Positions 9,749-18,646 of a stretch of DNA of 45,602 bases are shown in pieces. Source of the DNA: Buchnera aphidicola (Pemphigus obesinymphae) (GTDB taxonomy: Bacteria; Pseudomonadota; Gammaproteobacteria; Enterobacterales; Enterobacteriaceae); contig NZ_JAIWQW010000005.1 of NCBI RefSeq assembly GCF_026122815.1, forward strand, positions 1 to 45,602, read 5' to 3'. Every line of letters starts with the position of its first letter. Position 1 is the first letter of the stretch. A program made the translations under genes and the position numbers. The notes under the pieces are model-generated. The model had not been told where the DNA came from, searched no databases, and worked only from the letters and a program-made list of their open reading frames with translations.

Positions 9749-11134
9749 ATGAAAATAGTACCTATAGTAAATTTGTATCTCCATCGTATTCCAATTAACA
9801 GTATTATTGAAGTTCAAGGATGGATACGAAGTAAAAGAGATTCAAAATCTGGCATATCATTTCTTAATGTTTATGATGGATCATGTTTTAATTCAATTCA
9901 AGTGGTAGTTAGTCGTGATTTAGTTAATTATGCGGAAGTATTGCGTTTGACTGCAGGTTGTTCAATTTCTATTGTTGGTTGTTTAATTTTATCTCCTGGT
10001 GAAAAACAAAATTATGAAATTCAAGCTACAGTAGTTGAGGTTATTGGTTGGATTGAGGATCCTAAAAGTTATCCTGTTTCAGCAAAAAAACATACTGTTG
10101 AATATTTAAGAGACATAGCTCATTTAAGACCTCGTACTAATTTTATTGGAGCCATTACCCGAATTAGACATACTTTAGTGAAAGCCTTACATAATTTTTT
10201 TGATAAAAAAGGATATTATTTAATTTCTACACCAATTATAACAGAAATAAATGCTGAAGGAGCAGGTGAAATGTTTAGAGTGTCTACAAAAGATATGAAA
10301 AATATTTCTAAAAATGTTAATTTTGATAAAGATTTTTTTGGAAAAGAGTCTTTTTTAACTGTATCTGGACAATTAACTTTAGAAACTTACGCTTGTGCTT
10401 TATCTAAAGTATATTCATTTGGACCTGTTTTCCGTGCAGAAAATTCAAATACCAGTCGACATTTAGCAGAATTTTGGATGTTAGAAGTAGAAAAATCTTT
10501 TTCGACATTAAAAGATATGCATTTATTATCTGAAGAAATGTTAAAATATATTATATCGGTTGTTTTAAAGGAATGTGAATTAGAAATTTTATTTTTTAAA
10601 ACGTCTTATGAACCGAATATTTTAAATAGATTAAGAAGTTTTTTAGAAAATGATTTTGTTAAAATTGATTATAAAGATGCGATAGAAATTTTACTTTCAT
10701 CAAAGATTAAATTTCAAAGATCTGTTTTTATGGGAGTTAATTTATCTACGGATCATGAACGGTATATAGTAGAAAAATATTTTAAAAAACCTGTAATAAT
10801 TAGTAATTATCCAAAAGATATAAAAGCATTTTATATGCGATTAAATAAAGATCAAAAAACAGTAGCGGGAATGGATATATTATTACCTGGTATTGGAGAA
10901 ATTATAGGTGGATCAGAAAGAGAAGAAAGACTCGAAATTTTAGATAATCGTTTAATAGAGTTAGGATTAGAAAAGGAAAATTATTGGTGGTATCGTGATT
11001 TAAGACGCTATGGGACAGTTCCTCATGCAGGTTTTGGATTAGGAATAGAACGTTTAATAGTTTATATCACAGGAATTAAAAATATAAGGGATGTGATTCC
11101 TTTTCCAAGAACGGTTGGTCATGCTAATTTTTAA
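9749..11134 (+). CDS. asnS: Asparaginyl-tRNA synthetase
   Basis: The 461-residue class IIb synthetase (E. coli 466) charges tRNA-Asn. It has an N-terminal OB-fold anticodon-binding domain (about 1-115: [20 protein letters not shown]), then the class II catalytic domain with motif 2 ([19 protein letters not shown]) and motif 3 near the C-terminus (FGLGIERL). The final [12 protein letters not shown] matches the end of the E. coli protein. The start ATG is preceded by GGA. It is followed after 94 bp by the porin gene in the same direction, as in E. coli. Confidence 0.97.
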   Translation: MKIVPIVNLYLHRIPINSIIEVQGWIRSKRDSKSGISFLNVYDGSCFNSIQVVVSRDLVNYAEVLRLTAGCSISIVGCLILSPGEKQNYEIQATVVEVIGWIEDPKSYPVSAKKHTVEYLRDIAHLRPRTNFIGAITRIRHTLVKALHNFFDKKGYYLISTPIITEINAEGAGEMFRVSTKDMKNISKNVNFDKDFFGKESFLTVSGQLTLETYACALSKVYSFGPVFRAENSNTSRHLAEFWMLEVEKSFSTLKDMHLLSEEMLKYIISVVLKECELEILFFKTSYEPNILNRLRSFLENDFVKIDYKDAIEILLSSKIKFQRSVFMGVNLSTDHERYIVEKYFKKPVIISNYPKDIKAFYMRLNKDQKTVAGMDILLPGIGEIIGGSEREERLEILDNRLIELGLEKENYWWYRDLRRYGTVPHAGFGLGIERLIVYITGIKNIRDVIPFPRTVGHANF

Positions 11135-11228
11135 TTAATAATAAATATATATTTTAATATTTTTATAAAATAAATTAACAATTTTATTTTTTTTAAAACT
11201 AACTAAAATCATGAGGCAATAAACAATA

Positions 11229-12338
11229 ATGATAAATTATATTTTTTTACTAATTATAATTCCATTTTTATTAATTATTAATACGGCTGATGCTGTAGAA
11301 ATATACAATAAGAACGGTAATAAATTAAAAATTTATGGAGGAATGAATCAAAAGTATCGATTTCTTCATTCTTCTAGTTCTACGAATAAAAAATATGATA
11401 AAGATCCTAGTGAATATATGCTTGGTTTGTTTGGAGAAACAAAAATAAATAATGAATGGTCAGGATATAGTTGCTTAGAATATAGAGGAAAAGGTTTTGT
11501 TTCAGAAAATAGCATAGATAACAATCTTAATAATAAAATTAGTTTAGGACTAATAGGTTTTAAATTCGGGAAATGGAGTTCTTTAGATTATGGTAGAAAT
11601 CATGGTGTGATATATAATGCTAAATCTTTAACGAATTGTCATTCTTTTATTGATACTGATCGTGTATTTAAAGAAAATGATGTTTTTTTAATGGATAGAG
11701 CAAGTAATGTAATTACTTACCATAATTATAATTTTTTTGGTTTATCCAATAATTTAACTACTATTTTACAATATCAGGAGAAACATAAAAATAGTAATTC
11801 TATGCAAGAAAATGGAAGCGGTTGGGGTAGTTCAATAAAATATGATAATAGAAAAGGAATAACAGCAATAGCTTCTTGGTTTTCTGAAAATCGTACTTCA
11901 CGTCAAATTATTGATGGTCAAGGAGATAGTGCTGATGCGTATGGAGTAGGTTTAAAGTATGAAAAAAATAATGTATATATGGCAGCTTTCTATGGAGAAG
12001 GACGAAACATTACACCATATGCAAAGTTCACAAAATTTGCTGGTAAATCGGGTAATTTAGAATTATTCGGTGAATATAATTTTGATGGCGGATTAAGTTC
12101 TTCTTTAACATATTCTGAATCTTACGGTAATAATATGAAATCTATTAATTCTACGCTATTTAGCAAAAAGAGAATTTTTAGTAGACAAATGAACATTTCT
12201 AGTCATTATAATTTTAGTAAAAAAATATATACTTATATAGATTATAAATTAGATTTTTTGAAATATAATCAAGATGTTAATGTTCCAGAAGAATCTCATG
12301 ATAATATTTTAAGGGCTGGTATGGTTTATAAATTTTAA
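11229..12338 (+). CDS. ompF: Outer-membrane porin, OmpF/OmpC type
   Basis: The 369-residue protein is a trimeric beta-barrel general porin. A hydrophobic signal peptide (residues 2-18) ends in the AxA site ADA, with cleavage expected after residue 22. The mature protein then begins VEIYNKNGNKLKIYGG, as in enterobacterial porins (AEIYNKDGNKVDLYG). The C-terminus MVYKF ends in the Phe needed for outer-membrane assembly. Position next to asnS supports ompF. The loop-3 motif PEFGG of E. coli OmpF is not conserved, so channel properties may differ. In a symbiont enclosed in host membranes this is the likely main route for small solutes. Confidence 0.9.
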   Translation: MINYIFLLIIIPFLLIINTADAVEIYNKNGNKLKIYGGMNQKYRFLHSSSSTNKKYDKDPSEYMLGLFGETKINNEWSGYSCLEYRGKGFVSENSIDNNLNNKISLGLIGFKFGKWSSLDYGRNHGVIYNAKSLTNCHSFIDTDRVFKENDVFLMDRASNVITYHNYNFFGLSNNLTTILQYQEKHKNSNSMQENGSGWGSSIKYDNRKGITAIASWFSENRTSRQIIDGQGDSADAYGVGLKYEKNNVYMAAFYGEGRNITPYAKFTKFAGKSGNLELFGEYNFDGGLSSSLTYSESYGNNMKSINSTLFSKKRIFSRQMNISSHYNFSKKIYTYIDYKLDFLKYNQDVNVPEESHDNILRAGMVYKF

Positions 12339-12405
12339 TAAAATATCTATTTTTTATTATTAAATAATTAAATTATTTCTATAATACACAAAATGATACT
12401 TCCAA

Positions 12406-12492
12406 TTCTCTGCTGATTTTTTATTGCAGTATAAATGTATTAATTTTACTTTTTGTAAGTATAATTAAAAAAATAAAATATTCAGCAGAGAA
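12406..12492. other. Long stem-loop between convergent ompF and hinT
   Basis: The arms TTCTCTGCTGA (12406-12416) and TCAGCAGAGAA (12482-12492) are perfectly complementary. They extend inward as TTTTTTATT against AATAAAAT with one bulge, giving about 20 bp. The 55-nt interior contains a smaller TTAC/GTAA hairpin. The CTCTGCTGA core is much richer in GC than the surrounding spacer. It lies 67 bp after ompF and about 250 bp after the end of hinT, so it could be a bidirectional terminator or a small structured RNA. Confidence 0.6.
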
Positions 12493-12743
12493 AAATTTAT
12501 TTATCAATAACTATTTTATTAATTAAATTATTAATAATTAAAATTTTTATATTAGAAATATAATTTTTATATATAGTATTTTATTTTTAATTGGATTATT
12601 AAAAATTTTAGTATTTTTTCATAGAAATATTTTTTAATTTTTTATATTTCTTTTTATAATATGTAAAAACTAATTTTATTAAATTAATAAAATACATTTA
12701 ATTAATTATATTCAAAAATTATTTTGAATTATTAAATACAATC

Positions 12744-13088
12744 TTATAATATATCTCCTAAATATTTTCCTCCAAGTAAATGCAAATGTAAATAAGGAAT
12801 TTCTTGACCTCCATCTTTATTACAATTTAATATTAGACGATATCCTTTTTCATCTATTCCTGTTTTTTTCGCTATTTTAATAGCTGTAGTAAATATATGA
12901 GTTAGTATGTTTTTATTTTCTTCATTGATATCATTTGCTGAAATAATTAATGTATTGGGTATAATTAAAATATGTACAGGTGCTTTAGGTTTGATATCTT
13001 TAAATGCTGTTACTATTTTATCTTTATATATAATATCAGCTTTAATTTCTTTTTTTAAAATTTTTAAAAAAATATTTTTTTGATCCAA
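12744..13088 (-). CDS. hinT: HinT purine nucleoside phosphoramidase (HIT family), altered
   Basis: The 114-residue protein aligns with E. coli HinT (119 aa) over its length: [19 protein letters not shown] matches TAFRDISPQAPTHILIIPN. HinT hydrolyses adenosine 5'-phosphoramidates. Two features are odd. First, the conserved start corresponds to a TTG codon at 13086-13088, with no ATG nearby and no clear ribosome-binding site. Second, the HxHxH histidine triad reads Y99-L-H101-L-H103: the first His is Tyr, while the nucleophile (middle His) and the last His are kept. The protein also lacks the last few residues. It may be weakly expressed or partly degraded. Confidence 0.85.
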   Translation of the reverse strand: MDQKNIFLKILKKEIKADIIYKDKIVTAFKDIKPKAPVHILIIPNTLIISANDINEENKNILTHIFTTAIKIAKKTGIDEKGYRLILNCNKDGGQEIPYLHLHLLGGKYLGDIL

Positions 13089-13199
13089 AATTTAATTTTC
13101 TTTTTTAATCAATGATATATGTATTCTACATTATAATTTTATATTGTTCTTATTATTTAATAATATATTTTTAATATAGATTTTATTTTGATATAAGAT

Positions 13200-13226
13200 A
13201 AGGGTAAGTATTGGTTGCTTACCCTT
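13200..13226 (-). terminator. Hairpin after ptsG
   Basis: A perfect 9-bp stem AAGGGTAAG / CTTACCCTT (13200-13208, 13218-13226) with a 9-nt loop lies 10 bp after the ptsG stop codon. It is GC-rich for this genome. No T run follows on the minus strand, so it could be a terminator or an mRNA 3'-end stabiliser between ptsG and hinT. Confidence 0.7.
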
Positions 13227-13236
13227 TGATATATTT

Positions 13237-14670
13237 TCATAATTGAAGTATATAATGATCCATAGCTGTTTTTAGATTATCAGATTTTGTTCCAAAGACA
13301 ACTTGAACTCCTGATCCAGATATGACTATACCGGCAGCTCCAAGTTGATATAGTTCTTTTTTGTTTACTTTGGATATATCAATTACAGTAACGCGTAAAC
13401 GAGTAATACAAGCATCTAAATGTTTTATATTATTTTTCCCACCAAATGCTTTTATAAGATGTGGTGCCATTTCATCTGCATTTTTATTAAATAAAACGTT
13501 ATTTGTTTTTTCTCTTCCTGGCGTTTTTAAATTTAACTTTTTTATTAAAAAATAAAAAGTGCAATAATACACACTACCATATATTAAACCTATTATTGGG
13601 AAAAGCCATATTCTATTACTATTCCCACTAAGAATGATGAAATCTATAATTCCATGAGAAAAACTCGTTCCTGCTCGCATATCTAGTAAAATACATACTG
13701 GAAAAGCTAAACCTGCTAATATAGAATGTATAATATATAACATTGGAGATGCTAAGATAAAAGAAAACTCTATGGGTTCTGTTATTCCGGTTAAAAAAGC
13801 TGTTAATGCTGCAGATAACATAATTCCTCCAACTTTAGCTCTATTTTTTAAATTAGCAGTGTGCCATATAGCAATAGCTGCAGCAGGGAGACCATACATT
13901 TTAAAAATAAAACCACCTGATAATTTACCTGCAGTATTATCCCCTGCCATATATCTAGCAATATCACCGTGGAATATTTGTCCCATGTTATTAGTATATT
14001 CTCCTATTTGCATTTGAAATGGCACGTTCCATATGTGATGTAATCCAAAAGGAACTAAAGCTCTTTCTACTATTCCATAAATAGTAAAAGCAAAAATAGG
14101 ATTTTGATAAGCAGCCCATTGAGAAAATGTTTGTATACAATTTCCAATTGGGGGCCATATTAAAGCTAAAATCACACCTATTATTATGGCAGTAATACCT
14201 GATATAATTGGAACAAAACGTTTTCCAGAAAAGAAACCTAAATATTCTGGTAATTGAATTCGATAAAATCGATTAAACATATATGCTGAAATTGATCCGG
14301 CTATGATGCCTCCTAAAATTCCAGTATCAATAAGATTTTTCCCATTGATTTCTGTTATCGGTATGTTTAAGAATATAGGTGTTAAAACAGATAAAGTTTT
14401 AACCATAATGCCGTAAGCAATTACTGAAGCTAATGCCGATACCCCATCATTATTTGTAAATCCAAGAGCTACTCCTACAGCAAATATTAACGGCATGTTA
14501 GAAAACACAGAACCTCCTGATTCTGCCATAATTCTAGAAACAATATCTGGAATTATGCTAAATTTAGCTGATCCTATTCCAAGTAAAATACCAGCGATTG
14601 GTAAAACTGATACTGGTAACATCAGTGATTTACCTATTTTTTGTAGGTTAGAAAATGTATTTTTAAACAT
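13237..14670 (-). CDS. ptsG: PTS glucose transporter, enzyme IICB-Glc
   Basis: The 477-residue protein has the same length as E. coli PtsG and aligns throughout. The IIC membrane domain (about 1-390, some 10 transmembrane segments, with the [10 protein letters not shown] sugar-site motif) is followed by the IIB domain. The phosphorylated Cys lies in the motif [10 protein letters not shown], at about residue 421. The enzyme imports and phosphorylates glucose to glucose-6-phosphate, receiving phosphate from IIA-Glc. Glucose-6-phosphate can feed the pentose phosphate pathway through zwf, also in this window. The start ATG has AGGAG upstream (caggagtttctataa), a strong site for this genome. Confidence 0.97.
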   Translation of the reverse strand: MFKNTFSNLQKIGKSLMLPVSVLPIAGILLGIGSAKFSIIPDIVSRIMAESGGSVFSNMPLIFAVGVALGFTNNDGVSALASVIAYGIMVKTLSVLTPIFLNIPITEINGKNLIDTGILGGIIAGSISAYMFNRFYRIQLPEYLGFFSGKRFVPIISGITAIIIGVILALIWPPIGNCIQTFSQWAAYQNPIFAFTIYGIVERALVPFGLHHIWNVPFQMQIGEYTNNMGQIFHGDIARYMAGDNTAGKLSGGFIFKMYGLPAAAIAIWHTANLKNRAKVGGIMLSAALTAFLTGITEPIEFSFILASPMLYIIHSILAGLAFPVCILLDMRAGTSFSHGIIDFIILSGNSNRIWLFPIIGLIYGSVYYCTFYFLIKKLNLKTPGREKTNNVLFNKNADEMAPHLIKAFGGKNNIKHLDACITRLRVTVIDISKVNKKELYQLGAAGIVISGSGVQVVFGTKSDNLKTAMDHYILQL

Positions 14671-14885
14671 TTATAGAAACTCCTGAATATTATGAAATAA
14701 TTGATGTGTATTCATACGTGTATATTTTATTTTAAATAACATTAGTATTTATTTTTTAAAATAATTTTTCCTAATATTTCTATTCTTGTATTTATAATAT
14801 ACTTAAGATTTTAACATGAAATATATGTCGTAATATTACAATAGATAGTTTATTTATATTTTTATTATTTAAAAAAATTGAATTT

Positions 14886-15712
14886 TTATTTTTTATCCTT
14901 TAACTGGAAAAGTTCATAAAAATTTTTTTGTGTAATTTCTGTAAAATATTCCATGTTGATTTTTCTTAATTTTACAATGCAATCAGCTATATATTTTAAA
15001 TAGGAAGGTTGATTTTCTTTTCCACGTTTTGGTACAGGAGTTAGATAAGGAGCATCGGTTTCTATTAGTAGACGATCTAAAGGTATGTATTTCGCTGTTC
15101 TACGTATTTCATCTGCATTTTTAAAAGTAATGATGCCTGAAAAAGAGATATAGAATCCCATATCTAATATTTTTTTAGCAGAAGATACGTTTCCAGTGAA
15201 AGAATGTATAATGCCTTTACATTTTTTTGATTCTATTTCATTTAAAATAGATAAAGTATCATCGATAGATTCTCTGGTATGCACTACAACTGGTTTATTT
15301 AATTCAATACTAATTTTAATATGTTTACGAAACACGTATTTTTGTTCTTTTTTATTTTTTTTTTGATAATAATAATCTAGACCGGTTTCTCCTAATGCAA
15401 TAACATTTTTTTCTTGTGCTAGTTTTTTTAAAATCTTTAAATCTATTTTATTACACTTAGATAAGTATAAAGGATGAATTCCACATGAGTATAAAATATT
15501 TTTGTAATTTCCTATTTTTTTTTTATGTCTAGAAAATTTTTGATAGAAGTGGATATCGTTAAAATTAGACCTATATTATTTTTAGTAGATTTTTTTAATA
15601 TATCTTCTATGCCGTGATGTGTTTTTTTTTCTTTTAGAAGATCTATATGACAATGTGAATCTATCAAAAATAATTTTTTTTCCGCTGAAATTGATTCATT
15701 AAATTTTTTCAT
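14886..15712 (-). CDS. tatD: TatD-family metal-dependent deoxyribonuclease YcfH, frame broken at A10
   Basis: Two ORFs in different frames together give the whole protein. The first (from 15712) has the metal motif IDSHCHID and stops at TAG 15512-15514, directly after ten A (T10 at 15515-15524 on the plus strand). If one A is added, the frame runs on through IGNYKNILYSCGIHPL, ALGETGLDYYY, VHTRES, SFSGIITF and LLIETDAPYL to the stop at 14886. This gives 275 residues (E. coli YcfH 265) and the joined length divides by three. No other stop or frameshift is seen. YcfH is a TIM-barrel hydrolase of unclear cell role. The ATG start overlaps the end of holB by 14 bp and adds about 14 residues to the E. 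coli N-terminus. It may be rescued by transcript slippage, be a recent pseudogene or reflect a sequencing under-call. Confidence 0.85.
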
Positions 15713-16706
15713 TATAAAATATTTTTTTTTCCCAATTTAATAGTTGTTCTGCTAATAATAATTCGTAATTAATTCCCATAATATGTGTTAGCCTGTGTCG
15801 ACATATTATCCAAGACTGAATACTATGATCTAAAAATGTAATAGTACAATTTAAAGATAAATATGTTATAAATTTTTTTTTATCTAAATTTTGCACGTAT
15901 GGAAACAAATTATATTTCCATTTAACAACATCAAATAATAAGTAACAAAGCCAATCTATATAAATATTTACATATATTTTTTTTTTAGTAAAAAAAAATA
16001 ATAAATTAAATAATTGTTTTTTATAAATTGCATTTTCTAAATTAAAAAAAAATAATTTTCTTTCTAACCATAAATTTCCTTGAATTATTTTTTTTGCTAA
16101 AAGAGGAGCACCTTCTGTAATGCGTAAAGCCGTTAAAGATAGTAATTCATTTTTACAATAGTGATTTTTTTTTAACCAAATTGTGCTTTTTTTTTCTGAA
16201 GGTGGAAATAAAGTATATGAAAAACAGCGACTGCGTAAAGTTGAAGATACATTAAGTGCATTATAATTTACAATAAAAAACCAAGTATTTATAGGCGGTT
16301 CTTCTAAAATTTTTAGCAAAGCACAAATTCCGGAATTAGAAATATATGAAATATTTGGTATCCATATTATTTTTTCTCCATTTTGTTGTGAGGTTTGAAA
16401 TGTTTTATCAATGATTTTTCTAATTATATCAATACCTAATATATTAGTATTATTTTTTATTTTTAGCTGATACCAATCAGGGTGATTATTGGACATCATT
16501 AAATAACAACTATGACATTTACCACAACTTTTTATTTCTTGTCGATTTTTACATAATAACCAACGAGTAATAGCCCACAAAAAATTTAGCACACCTACAC
16601 CTCGACATGTGTTAATCAAGATGGAATGATGTGCTTTTCCTATTTGATGTTGTTGTATAATTTCTTTATAAGGTTTTATTAACCAAGGATACCAATTTAT
16701 AAGCAT
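15699..16706 (-). CDS. holB: DNA polymerase III delta' subunit
   Basis: The 335-residue protein (E. coli HolB 334) is the delta' subunit of the clamp loader that places the beta clamp on DNA. The start MLINWYPWL matches E. coli MRWYPWL. Zinc-binding cysteines C52, C61, C64 and C67 (CGKCHSC) are present, as is the SRC-type motif (RSRCFSY) preceded by LKILEEPP. As expected for delta' it lacks a good Walker A site. The ATG lies at the very end of an A9 run and inside the end of tmk. The C-terminal third is diverged and rich in Phe, Lys and Ile. It overlaps tatD downstream. Confidence 0.92.
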   Translation of the reverse strand: MLINWYPWLIKPYKEIIQQHQIGKAHHSILINTCRGVGVLNFLWAITRWLLCKNRQEIKSCGKCHSCYLMMSNNHPDWYQLKIKNNTNILGIDIIRKIIDKTFQTSQQNGEKIIWIPNISYISNSGICALLKILEEPPINTWFFIVNYNALNVSSTLRSRCFSYTLFPPSEKKSTIWLKKNHYCKNELLSLTALRITEGAPLLAKKIIQGNLWLERKLFFFNLENAIYKKQLFNLLFFFTKKKIYVNIYIDWLCYLLFDVVKWKYNLFPYVQNLDKKKFITYLSLNCTITFLDHSIQSWIICRHRLTHIMGINYELLLAEQLLNWEKKIFYNEKI

Positions 16707-17331
16707 TTTTTTTTAACCAATTTTTCAATTTTTTTTGTAATATTTTTCTTACAATTTCTATATTTTGATTAGTATTAATAGTAATAATGTTGGGATTGGA
16801 TTTTATTAGTTCTAAGTATTTTTCTCTGGTACGTATAAAAAAAATTAATTTATTATTTTCTATGCGATCAGGATTACCTCTAGCATGAACACGTTGTAGA
16901 CCTATTTTAGGATCAACATCTAAATAAAAAGTTAAATGCGGTTGAAATTTTCCTAATAATATTTTGTGTAATTTAAAAATTTTTTTGGTATCTATATTAC
17001 CACCACCTCCTTGGTAAGCAAAAGAAGACAAATCATGACGATCACTAATAACCCAAGTTCCTTTTTTTAATGCAGGTTTTATTATATTTTCAACCAATTG
17101 AATTCTAGCTGCATACATTAATAATAATTCACTGGTATTAATTAATTTTTCTTTATGATTTTTTTTTATTAAACAGCGTATTTTTTCGGAAATAGGAGTA
17201 CTACCTGGTTGACGTACACAAATGATATTTTTTATATTGTTTTTTTTTAATATTTTTGATATAAGTAAACAAGAATTAGTTTTTCCAGATCCTTCTATAC
17301 CTTCAACTACGATAAATTTACCATTATTCAT
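16666..17331 (-). CDS. tmk: Thymidylate kinase
   Basis: The enzyme phosphorylates dTMP to dTDP. It has the P-loop EGIEGSGKT (residues 10-18), the DRHDLSSFAYQGGG motif and the C-terminal LID region. As encoded it has 221 residues and overlaps holB by 41 bp. The last 13 residues look unlike E. coli Tmk (213 aa). Adding one A to the A9 run (plus-strand T 16706-16714) would end the protein at 16697 as ...WLKKKCL, 211 residues, close to E. coli and with a small overlap with holB. The family motif REPGG reads R40-Q-P-G-S44 here. With no evidence of a thymidylate bypass in the window it is presumably essential. Confidence 0.93.
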   Translation of the reverse strand: MNNGKFIVVEGIEGSGKTNSCLLISKILKKNNIKNIICVRQPGSTPISEKIRCLIKKNHKEKLINTSELLLMYAARIQLVENIIKPALKKGTWVISDRHDLSSFAYQGGGGNIDTKKIFKLHKILLGKFQPHLTFYLDVDPKIGLQRVHARGNPDRIENNKLIFFIRTREKYLELIKSNPNIITINTNQNIEIVRKILQKKLKNWLKKNAYKLVSLVNKTL

Positions 17332-17610
17332 TTGATTAAATCACTTAAATGCATTTTACTTAAATCGAATTCAACGAAACTAAAATCAATATTTCTGTAT
17401 CGATTAATTTTAAAATACGCAGTACTTTTAAATTTTAATTTAAAAAATTAATTCAAATAAAATAAATTAATTTGATTTTATTTTACTAATAATATAAGAG
17501 TTTTATATATAAAAAATATATAAAAATAAATCAATTTGAATAATTATTTAATTTTAATTAAATATCAGTAATATTTTTATAAAAATATCGACATTTAATT
17601 TAGAATGTTT
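17332..17610. other. Spacer between acpP and tmk
   Basis: This 279-bp AT-rich spacer has no ORF. In E. coli fabF, pabC and yceG(mltG) stand between acpP and tmk; none of them is recognisable here. The tmk gene would need its own promoter here or read-through from acpP. Confidence 0.5.
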
Positions 17611-17850
17611 TTATTTTTTTAAAGTATTTTTAATATAATCAATTGTATTCTTTACTGTACTAAATTTTTCAGCATCTTTATCTGATATTTCAATGTTAAA
17701 TTCTTCTTCTAATTTCATAATTAATTCTATTGAATCAAGTGAATCGGCTCCGAGATCTTTTAAAAATGAGTGATGACTAAGAATATCTGTTTCTTTTATA
17801 CTTAATTGTTCAGAAATAATTTTTTTGATACGAGTATCTATGGTGTTCAT
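17611..17850 (-). CDS. acpP: Acyl carrier protein
   Basis: Starting at the ATG at 17850 the protein is 79 residues and begins MNTIDTRIKKIISEQL, like E. coli MSTIEERVKKIIGEQL (78 aa). The longer start at 17865 (MELKI...) is unlikely because the family starts here. The phosphopantetheine site is S37 in GADSLDS (S36 of the mature E. coli protein). It is acidic and helical as usual, with EEEFNIEISDKDAEK in helix III. It carries growing acyl chains for fatty acid and lipoyl synthesis. It follows fabG by 55 bp, as in E. coli. Confidence 0.97.
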   Translation of the reverse strand: MNTIDTRIKKIISEQLSIKETDILSHHSFLKDLGADSLDSIELIMKLEEEFNIEISDKDAEKFSTVKNTIDYIKNTLKK

Positions 17851-17905
17851 AATTTTTAGTTCCATTTTTTATATAAAAAAAAAGTTTATACATGTATGTA
17901 AATAA

Positions 17906-18642
17906 TTAACACATATACATACCACCATTGATATGTAATGTTTGACCTGTTATATAAGATGCTTTATTAGATACTAAAAAAAGCACTGCTTCAGATATAT
18001 CATTAACTTCTCCAAAACGTTTCATAGGTATTCTTTCTATATATTTTTTATATTTTTTATAGTTAAGAGCATCTGTCATATCTGTTTTAATTAGTCCTGG
18101 AGCAATGATATTTACTGTTATTCCATAAGATGCCAGCTCTAATGCTAGAGATTTATGAAATCCAATTAGTCCAGATTTAGTTGCTGCGTAATTTGTTTGT
18201 CCGTAATTTCCAATATGTCCAACGATAGAGCCAATAGTAATAATACGACCTTGGCGATTTTTTATCATTGAAGGTACAATTAATTTTGATAGATGAAATA
18301 TTCCTGTTAAGTTAACATTTAATACGTCAATCCAATTTTTTGTAGTCATATTAATTAATAATTTATCACATTTTATACCGGCATTATTGACTAATATATC
18401 AATATTATTAAAATTTTTATAAATTTTATTTATTTTTTCTTTTATGTTGATAGAATCATGTAAATTTAATATGAGACCTTGTCCTTCATAATTTTTTAAA
18501 TAATTATTAATTTTTTGAACACCTAATGGGGTTGTGGCAGTACCAATTACAAGAATTCCTTTTTTTGCTAGTTTTTTTGCAATATCTAAGCCAATTCCAC
18601 GAGATGCTCCTGTTACTATTGCAATTTTTTTTTTATTATCAT
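17906..18642 (-). CDS. fabG: 3-oxoacyl-ACP reductase FabG, frame broken at A10
   Basis: FabG is the NADPH-dependent beta-ketoacyl-ACP reductase of fatty acid elongation. The gene starts at ATG 18640-18642, four bases after the fabD stop, and reads MIIKKK, then ten A (plus-strand T 18625-18634), then stops after two more codons. Adding one A gives MIIKKKIAIVTGASRGIG and a frame that stays open to 17906: 245 residues against 244 in E. coli. The Rossmann motif TGASRGIG and the NNAG motif lie upstream of the first intact-frame ATG at 18349. The catalytic residues S139, Y152 and K156 are all kept. An essential gene with an otherwise perfect reading frame is most likely rescued by poly(A) slippage, unless the A run was under-called in sequencing. 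Confidence 0.92.
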
Positions 18643-18646
18643 ATTT

